Origin: Arthrobotrys musiformis
Lineage: Eukaryota > Ascomycota > Orbiliomycetes > Orbiliales > Orbiliaceae
Length of the DNA stretch: 64,000 nucleotides
Reading direction: 5' to 3'
Assembly: GCA_036971715.1 (NCBI GenBank)
Contig: JAVHJL010000008.1
Coordinates: 620,001-684,000 of the forward strand
Shown here: positions 56,306 through 64,000 of the stretch, piece after piece
Numbering within the stretch: the first letter of the stretch is position 1
Layout of the letters: the number at the start of each line of letters is the position of its first letter
Program-made: the position numbers and the translations under genes
Notes under the pieces: generated by a model
The model's input: the letters and a program-made list of their open reading frames with translations, nothing else
Told to the model about the DNA's origin: nothing
Databases searched by the model: none

Positions 56306-59300
56306 ATGGGTCGTTTTGTCGAGTCTCCAGCACCACCCCCAGCTTCCCTGAAAAATGCAGGGTCCGATCAGCCTCTCCCTTCCTCTTCCTCCTCCTCGAG
56401 TACGACTCGTCCCTCCTATCCCGTCCACAAGAGTGCCAGTCTCATAAACTTGCCCTCCGCTGTCAATTCCTACCACCCGCCTAGGATACGCTTCTCCATC
56501 GATACTGACACTGGCGACGTCCTGTCCAGGTACTTTTCTCCATCCCATACCTTTCTCTATTATATACATATACATACACATATACATATGTATATGTATA
56601 TCCAATCAAACATCTCCAATTACGGGGAGAAGCACATGCTTCAATTGGTTATGATTATCGTACGCATGTAACATCAATGGCTGACAATGCTTTAGAAACC
56701 CTGTCGTGGGCGATGCTGATCACGTCTATTCCTCGGGTTTGCGACGCATCCGGCAGCAATTCCCCCCCTCGTCCCCCATCCACGCCTCCCACTCCCTCCC
56801 GGGCTCCCGCGTCGGATCCCTATCCATGTCTGCCTCCCCGACTCTCGGCGCCTGCGACGACCTAGTACGCTTCCCCACAGAATCCCTTCACTCCTTCTCC
56901 TTCGCCCATCAATCCGACGATGCCATCCACACCCGCCAGAACATCTTGAAACGGAGCATAGAGTTCATGAGAGATCGCTTGGGCTGGGCCGGTGCGAACC
57001 CAATGATTGCTAGTGCGCAAGCTAAAGTTGAGGGGGACGAGGAGATGGTCAAGATGATGGAGCTCTTGCAGAAGGCAAACCTACTGGTCGGTCCCGACTC
57101 GAAGGATCTTCTCCTTAGCACCCCGATGTCGGGTCCCGCCACGGGTCCCGCCATGACCGGTGACTCGAACCCGTTCGATAGGAATTTCCAGGCCAGAAAC
57201 CAGGCCGTCGCCGCCTCCATGCCATCCTCCCCGCTATCCCCCCCGCAGTCCGACGGCAACTTCCAATTCACCGACGAACCCGGTCCGATGGACCCTTCGG
57301 AAAGCATTTTCATCTCACAGACCTCCTCCCGCAGCACCACCAACGAATCAGCTTCCACCGCCAAAACCTCCCCTCCGCCGACCCGCAGGACGAGCCTCAA
57401 GCGCACCTACACCGACACTTCCCCGCTCAGCCTCCAGACCAAACTCTTAGAAGCCCTCGCCCAACCATACCTCATCGGTGAAACCCCGCTATCCAACATC
57501 GGGGCCGCCCCGGCCAGGACAGGAAGCATCAGCGGGCCAACCGTCCACAACCACAGCAACAGATACGCCCCGGCTTCCCAGGCGATCTTCACGACCACGT
57601 CCAGCTACCCCTGGACCATCCTCGCCGCCAACGATCTGGCCTGTCTGGTCTTCGGCGTCACCAAAGCTGAAGTGAGGAAAATCGGTATTTTGGAAGTCGT
57701 AAAGGAGGAGCGGAGGGAATGGCTGGCCGAAAAACTGCGAGGTCCCGGTGCATCCGGACAGTACCGCCAGGCGTCACCCCCACCGATGACCTCCCTCCAG
57801 CGAGCACTCTCGAAACCCAAATCGGTGGCTCGCAAATCCAGAACCGAAGAGTTGCACAACATCGGCCGCGACCCCGCCACCAGAAACATGTCGAATCCAC
57901 ATCATAACAAGAATAAATCTAGAGGCGTTATTTTGTGCGGAGATGTGGTCCCGATCCAGAAGCGGAACGGTAAGGTCGGCGCCGCGAGCCTTTGGGTTAA
58001 AGAGAAAAGAACCGGTTTGATCTGGGTCCTGGAGGAGATCAATGAAGATGTCGTGTATCTGAACATCGACGAACACGTATCCTGCTGCACTGTTGCGCCG
58101 AGCGGGGAGCCGGAAAAAATATTCGGGGACCGACCGATCAATGCCGGAGACTCGATTGCGCAGCTGCTGCCTGGTTTACCCAGACGTGGGGATGATAGTG
58201 GCCTGATAGACTTTGGCAGGCTGGAGGACAACGGGCAGTACACCGCTAAGCACGTGGCTGGCCTTTCGGTGCCGTGCACGGTCGAGCACAGGTCGTCGGA
58301 CCACAGGCTGAAGGTCTCAAGTTTCCCACATATCGCGGGGATCCTCGTCTTGTCGGCTTCATCGCTAGTTATTCAAAGCTCGAATAGCGTTTTTTCGTCA
58401 GCACTGTTCGGACAGTCGAAACCTGCTGGATTACACATCAACGAGTTGTTACCTGGATTTGATAGGATGCTAAAGTTTTTGGAGACGGAAGATAAGATTC
58501 AGTTGGTCGATGGGATCGTGGTTCCGGAGCATTCGTTCAGACGGACGAGAGCCATACTTGCCTTGAGAGACGGGAAGGAAAACGCTGCGGCCGCATTCTT
58601 CAGACCGACGGGACTCACTGCCAAACACCGAGATGGAGGAGAGCTGAGGGTGGATGTGCAGATGAGAGTTGTGACCTCGGAGTCTGATGTCGCACTGCTG
58701 GACCCCGAAGGATCGGAGCCGCTGCTTGAGGATAAATCGGAGCTGGTTTACGCCCTTTGGGTTACCTATTCACGGAACCATGCGATATCCGAGGAGCAGC
58801 TCGATCCCCTGACGGGCCTGCAGAGGCTGATACCTGAAACCCCACCGCATCAGCCGTCGCCCGGTCAGACGGGTACACCGATTTTACAGCGAACGGATAG
58901 CGTCCCCCAGCCGGAGAATATACCCAAGGGGGCGGCTATAACGCGACAACTGGAGCGAGTTCTCGCCGAGGAGAACATCAAGAAACCGCAACCTCCGGCA
59001 CCGAAGAAGGAGGTCGTTGAGCACTCGCAACTCGACGGCCACAAGAAGACGGTCAGGGACTTTGTGATTCTGGAGGATATGGGACAGGGCGCATACGGGC
59101 AGGTCAAGCTGGCGCGGTACCGCAAGAACCAGAATAAGAAGGTTGTGCTGAAGTATGTCACCAAATCACGAATTTTGGTGGACACGTGGACGCGCGACCG
59201 ACAGCTGGGTACTGTTCCGTTGGAGATCCATGTATTGAACTACCTCCGCCGCGAAGACCTACGGCACGCGAATATTGTCGAGATGGAGGACTTTTTCGAG

Positions 59301-60038
59301 GACGATACGAACTATTATATCGAAATGAAGCCGCATGGGTTGCCCGGGATGGATTTATATGATTATATCGAGTTGAAGGTTACGATGGATGAGGCGGAGT
59401 GCCGGAGTATCTTCCAGCAGGTTGCGCAGGCATTGCAGCACCTGCATACGAAGGCGCTCGTCGTGCATCGGGATGTGAAGGATGAGAATGTGGTGCTGGA
59501 CGGGGAAGGGAGGATCAAGTTGATTGATTTTGGGAGTGCGGCGTACATTAAGAATGGGCCTTTTGATGTCTTTGTGGGGACTATTGGTACTTTACCCTTT
59601 TTTATATATAAGTATTGTGGGTGTATGCTAACTGGATCGCAGACTACGCTTCGCCGGAGGTGTTGAAGGGCAAGTCGTATCGAGGGAAGGAGCAGGATAT
59701 CTGGGCTCTTGGTGTTCTCCTTTACACGATCATCTATAAGGAGAACCCGTTTTACAACGTATGTTTTCTAACTTTAAAAATATTGGGGACTTGGGTACTA
59801 ATGGTGAGGCTAGATTGACGAGATAATGGACCGCGATATACGTATCCCCTGGAGCACTAGCGATGACAGCATCGATCTGATCAAGGGCATGCTTAACCGA
59901 GATGTTGAAAAGCGATTAACGATCAGCCAGGTGCTTGAGCATCCTTGGTGTACATCGCAACATAACGCGGTGTTACCGGCGCCGCCGCCGTTGGATACGA
60001 TCAGTGCGCAGACGCAGGCTGTTGCAAAGAAAGGATAG
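56306..60038 (+). CDS. PSK1: PAS-domain serine/threonine kinase (PAS kinase)
   Basis: Exons 56306-56529, 56696-59586, 59643-59758 and 59814-60038 give 1151 residues. The N-terminal 350 residues are Ser/Pro-rich with many potential phosphosites. A PAS domain is at about 355-425 (SYPWTILAANDLACLVFGVTKAEVRKIG). A C-terminal kinase domain spans about 860-1135: MGQGAYGQVKLAR (Gly loop), VVLKYV (Lys), VVHRDVKDENVVLD (catalytic loop), IDFGSAAY, GTIDYASPEVL rebuilt over an intron, DIWALGVLLY, and HPWC at the end. This order is that of yeast Psk1/Psk2 and animal PASK, sensors that link nutrient status to glycogen/wall glucan partition and translation. The RD motif and all catalytic residues are intact. 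Confidence 0.93.
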
Positions 60039-61087
60039 TACCGGTTGTGGAGGGGTTGATGCGTTTTTTTTCTTCTTTCCTTTTCTCTTCTTCTTCGATG
60101 TCTAGCTTGGTAAAGGCTATCCTAGGGGGTGTTCTTTTATGGCTTTTTGTTCCATATATGGAGGTTCTTGCATGCGTAGCTGGAGGGTCTCTTTTTCGAA
60201 GCAACTGGGGGGTTCTTTTATCAGTTTCCTTTGCTGGAGTGGGGGTTTTTTGTTTCTGTTTTTGGTTTGGAATGGGAAATTATAGATGGGATGGCCGGTG
60301 AGGTCGATGAGAGCTGAATTGAAACTATTCGTGAATTATTTTCTTTATTCTTTTATATTGCATGGAGGAATTTGCTGGGGTTTTTTATAGTTATGGTAGC
60401 GGTCTTGGGTTCTTTTGAAAGATATTCCTGCCCCTTTGATTGAGGGTTTTCGTTTTGGAATATATCACTTTTATACTTCTTATTTTTCTTTCTTCCTACG
60501 GCATTTTTGGCACTTATTCCCCCCCTCTTTCTTTTTTGTTTTTATTATTTTTTATTGAGATGGGATGTTCGAAGGATGAGGTGGTTATAACGAGAACGAT
60601 ATGCCTGACTTATATTTTACTTTTGAGGGGGGGGTTATGATGTTATGGTGTTAGATATAAATTATTTTAAGTACCTATGATTGAAGCGGTGTGATTTCCC
60701 GCACAGATAGCTGTGTATTGTTAGAGTTGGTACTATATTCCCTAGCCTCGAGTCAAGGGTCGTCTACCTGGGATTCGAGCTGGGATGCATCTTGGGTATG
60801 CTGATGTGTTGCCGTGTTGCCGCGTTGGCTGTTTGTCCTGATGTGTTTGACAATGTGTGTTGTACGAAAAAGCCCTATAGATCACATGATCTCCCAAAAC
60901 AGGAAAAGCAGTCAGAGCCAACGAAAGCCCTGGCGATTCGGAGCTTGCAGGCGGTGTGGTTTGCTATATCGAAAAGAATAGAATTTGGAAACTTGAACTT
61001 CAATCAACTACAATCGACAACAACCCCGACAACCTTACGACCTCCCCCCCGACCTTCACCTTTTACTAACGAAATTATTTAACAGCA
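60039..61087. other. Intergenic region, 1.05 kb
   Basis: T-rich 3' flank of the PAS kinase gene (about 60050-60560), then the promoter of the ribosomal-protein gene with a C/A-rich leader (about 60990-61087). No gene seen. Confidence 0.5.
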
Positions 61088-62004
61088 ATGTCGACATTTG
61101 AAGAAGTCGTATGTTTTATTTTTCCCTCCTTTACGAATTTCGATATACGACGCCCTGCGGAGTTACGATGATGGATGAAAGAAGAAATGCTGATGGGAAT
61201 TTATTGTTGGATAGGTCGTCATCGACGGCAAGGGCCACCTCCTCGGTCGTCTTGCATCCATTGTTGCCAAGCAGCTCTTGAACGGGCAGAAGATTGTGGT
61301 TGTGAGGTGTGAGGATTTGAATATTTCCGGGGAATTCTTCAGGGCGAAGCGTGCGTGATATTCCTTTTCTTTGATTTGATTGTGGATTTGGGTGGCATTG
61401 GTGGTGTTATTTGGGAATTGGGATTGGGATGAGGAGGATTGGGGGATATACCGACACGGGAGGATATAAACTAACGCTGGATGAATATACAGTCAAGTAC
61501 CACGCCTACCTCCGCAAGGCCACCCGATTCAACAAGACCCACGGACCCTTCCACTTCCGCGCCCCCTCCCGCATCTTCTACAAGGCCGTCCGCGGCATGA
61601 TGCCCCACAAGACCGCCCGCGGTACCGCCGCCATGGAGCGCCTCAAGGTCTTCGAGGGTGTCCCCCCACCGTACGACAAGAAGAAGCGAATGGTCGTCCC
61701 CCAGGCCCTCAGGGTTTTGAGATTGAGGCCCGGAAGGAAGTACTGCTCCGTCGGAAGACTGAGCAAGGAGGTCGGATGGAAATACGCCGATGTCGTTAGC
61801 AAGTATGTTATCCAGATCTCGAGAAGGGAGGAAAGGAAAAGGGGAATATGTGCTAATGTTTTTTATAATAGGTTGGAGGAGCGCCGAAAAGTCAAGGGAG
61901 CTGCTTTCTACGCCCGCAAGCAGGCACAGATCAAGGCCCTCTCGCAAGCCAAGAAGGCCACCACAACGAAAGCGGACGAGCAGCTGGCTTCGTATGGATA
62001 CTAG
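61088..62004 (+). CDS. RPL16: 60S ribosomal protein uL13 (L16/L13a)
   Basis: Exons 61088-61108, 61215-61350, 61493-61802 and 61872-62004 give 199 residues, the normal length. VVIDGKGHLLGRLASIVAKQLLNGQKIVVVRCEDLNISGEFFRAKLKYHAYLRKATRFN is the uL13 core. HFRAPSRIFYKAVRGMMPHKTARG and VVPQALRVLRLRPGRKYCSVGRLSKEVGWKYADVVSKLEERRK are near-invariant in eukaryotes. It binds 25S rRNA in the large subunit. Early short introns (106 and 142 nt) and a 21-nt first coding exon are usual for fungal ribosomal genes. Intron 3 (61803-61871, 69 nt) is a multiple of three with no in-frame stop, so retention would insert 23 residues. Confidence 0.95.
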
Positions 62005-62459
62005 ATTATTTAACGAAGTTTTTGTCTTTTCGCTTTTTTTTACATTATTATTCCCGGTCCTCCCTGCGTCTCCTTTCTACTTTTTTGCTCACCACCTTTT
62101 TTTGGCAAAAAAATTTATATAATTTAACGGGGAGCTTTTCATCGTGACGTCGCTCGATGAATTTACCCTTTTTTACACAACCCACCGCTTTCCACCGATA
62201 CCGCGAACTGTATATCTCACTCTCACCCAAAATCGACGAGAAATCATAAACCCCCCGGCCTCTGTTTCGGCATTTTCCTTTTGTGTCATCTCCTTTTTTG
62301 TTTAATTTTTTTTTTTTTTTTTTCCTGGGGTGTTTTTTTACTTTTTGCATATAAGGGGTTTTTTCTCGTGAATTCAAGTGGGAAAAGATGAAAACATATT
62401 TATGGGAATATAGATATCCCGCCCTCGATTTTTTATCTCTAAATGCGTAGATTTTTTTT
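62005..62459. other. Convergent intergenic stretch
   Basis: 3' flanks of RPL16 and of the minus-strand F-box gene; contains T homopolymers (about 62308-62323). Nothing else seen. Confidence 0.5.
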
Positions 62460-63747
62460 TTATGTAGGGTGGAGTCGCCAGTACTCCCCGTCACCCACGA
62501 ACTGCCATTTTCCGCCGGGGAGGGTGGTGATAGAGAATGTGAAGTTTTTAACCCGTCTCCAGCGTAGATTTTTTATATAAGCTGTTATATCATCATCCCC
62601 GAAACGCCAGGTTAGCGTGGAGAGGCTATCCATCTCCAATAATATAAACTCGACTACCTCAAAAAAACCCTCCCGGACGAGCGAGCCGAGTTCTAGGTGT
62701 TTTAGCACCCGTAGCTTCTTCAGCGTTGATTTCTGGTGGTAATTTACTTCAAACAATCCCTTCTCCAACAATTTCTTGTTTTTGGGGGTGGGGGGGGTGG
62801 ATGGATAGTGATCTTAAGGTATACCGATGATGACTTAATGCGTACTCCCAGAGGGGGTTTATAAAGTCTGCCGTTTCGTCTGCGTGGGCGGGGGGGAGGG
62901 TTATTTCTAGGTGGGTGAGGGTGGTTTCCGATGGGGAGGGGTAGGAGATTAGGAATACGAGGAGGTTTATGGATTGAGAGCAGGTTTTTAGGATTTGGGG
63001 ATAGATCTCGTGGCGGCGGAGGTGGTCGTATATAGTCTCCTCTGCCTTTCTGAACGGTTTAAACGAGAGTTTCTTCGGGGTTGGTGTGGGGGAGGGGGTT
63101 ATCACCAACGACTTTAGATTCTGGAGGTATACCGGCGGAAAGGATGCGAATGACCCCGGGTCGTTTAGCTTTAGAGATGTTATGGGCGGCGGGGGCAGTG
63201 CTTTCAGGAAATTTGTTATGGTGAGGGTTTGTGAGGTGAAGGTTAGGTTTTGTAGTGATGGGAGCGGGGTGGTGATTTTGAAGGGGAGGTTGTAGCTGGA
63301 CATTATTAGTTATGTTTTATGGACTGTAGACTATGGTGACGTACTCTAGTGTCGTCAAGTGGAGTTTACTCAAAAACCCGTGGAGGAGGTTTATTTTGTC
63401 CATATCGAACTCCTTCGGTGGGTCGCCGTATACCACCACCTCGCGGGTGTGTTCGAGGAGTAATCGCGGTACCCCATCCTTCGAATTTAGGATTTCCGCA
63501 GATTTAGATCTCTCCAATCCCCTTCCAAAGAATGAAGCTTGGAATACAACCCTTCTGAACAAAATACCCGCACAAACGTCGCGAAGGGAGGAGTTACACT
63601 CTCGCAGGGGTTTAATACTCGATATCGGAAGCTGTAAATTAGTCTATTTGTGTTGGAAATGTGGTATTTTTTACTTACTAGGTGCAGGATACGCTCCACT
63701 ACCCCAGCAGGGAGGGTTAGTAGGGATCCTGGGGGTTGGGGGGTCAT
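62460..63747 (-). CDS. F-box/LRR-like protein with a C-tract frameshift
   Basis: Exons 63679-63747, 63345-63631 and 62460-63295 (introns 47 and 49 nt). Residues 1-23 (TPQPPGSLLTLPAGVVERILHLV) are the start of an F-box, which links substrate-recognition proteins to SKP1-cullin ubiquitin ligases. The rest has leucine-rich-repeat-like phasing (LPSLQNLTFTSQTLTI, PPITSLKLNDP, YLQNLKSLVIT, LTHLEITLPP). The frame stops at 62749, but a second frame carrying on the same style of sequence (LLEKGLFEVNYHQKS ... ITAYIKNLRW) runs to 62460. The switch falls at a run of eight C on the sense strand (plus 62790-62797); with seven C the two frames would be continuous, about 396 residues in all. It may be a recent pseudogene or a sequencing error. 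Confidence 0.65.
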
Positions 63748-63768
63748 TGATCTTTGTGGTATCTATTA

Positions 63769-63801
63769 TCGATCTTATCGATCTTATCGATCTTGTTGGT
63801 G
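63769..63801. repeat. Short ATCGATCTT tandem repeat
   Basis: About three copies of a 9-nt unit (ATCGATCTT / ATCTTATCG phase) just upstream of the F-box gene. The rest of 63748-64000 shows no supported gene. Confidence 0.8.
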
Positions 63802-64000
63802 TTTGCTTCAGAGGCGCGGATGCAGGTACATAAGTTGAGGCTCCGAAGAATATGGGTGTGAAGTCCTGACAATGAAATAGGGACACCCCTATCACATCTC
63901 CAAATCAAATTCGGAAACTACCAGATATCCCCCCCGTGACGGACCACAACCACGATAAACCCGTTCTCACAAACCCCAAACTATCAATTTAACCTTCCAC

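Noticed and set aside
1..64000. tRNA genes, rRNA, CRISPR arrays, viral or transposon proteins
   Set aside because: No B-box/cloverleaf, repeat-spacer array, reverse transcriptase, integrase, transposase or capsid-like sequence was recognised by eye; a tRNAscan or Infernal/Rfam run would be decisive.

Overview
The window is 64 kb of a filamentous ascomycete nuclear genome. Genes are dense and mostly interrupted by 49-90 nt introns with GTAAGT/GTATGT-type donors and a CTRAC branch site 8-20 nt before the acceptor. Fungal-type families (GtaA-like glutaminase, PAS kinase, GPI-anchored Tyr/Pro-rich wall protein, Ure2-type GST, GT2 synthase) support Pezizomycotina. An early-diverging class such as Pezizomycetes or Orbiliomycetes is only a guess. 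I built 27 gene models by joining reading frames at splice sites. I see no tRNA, rRNA, CRISPR array or recognisable transposon.

Layout. 0-10 kb: 3' end of a GH16 beta-glucanase, a gene-poor stretch, a five-exon GT2 membrane glycosyltransferase, and a secreted PAN/apple-like protein. 10-19 kb: a gene-free stretch with repeats and hairpins, then four minus-strand genes: an Asteroid/XPG-type nuclease, an MPPED-like metallophosphoesterase, a possible small membrane protein and a GPI-anchored protein. 19-32 kb: a divergent kinase with a Lys/Glu-rich N-terminus, a secreted protein, short-form tRNase Z, a 937-residue unknown protein broken by one in-frame TAG, a TMEM205-like protein and a twin-CX9C complex I subunit. 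34-48 kb: secreted glutaminase, a large Q/G-rich unknown protein, the branchpoint-bridging protein BBP/SF1, and a long Ser/Thr-rich secreted protein. 48-54 kb: a tight cluster of GST, two thioredoxin-fold-like proteins, Pol III subunit RPC11, an ankyrin protein and a protein with gamma-ear-type FGDF motifs. 56-64 kb: PAS kinase, ribosomal protein uL13/L16, and an F-box protein with a homopolymer frameshift.

Two observations stand out. (1) The only stop in the 937-codon unknown gene is a TAG whose A lies at the centre of a short loop, closed by a perfect 9-bp stem. This is the sequence setting expected of fungal A-to-I mRNA editing (UAG to UGG). (2) The BBP gene, whose product binds UACUAAC, carries six sense-strand ACUAAC motifs within about 300 nt of its probable 3' UTR, and three UACUAAC copies in its longest intron, one overlapping the 5' splice site. 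This suggests an autoregulatory circuit. Both are inferences from sequence alone and need transcript data.
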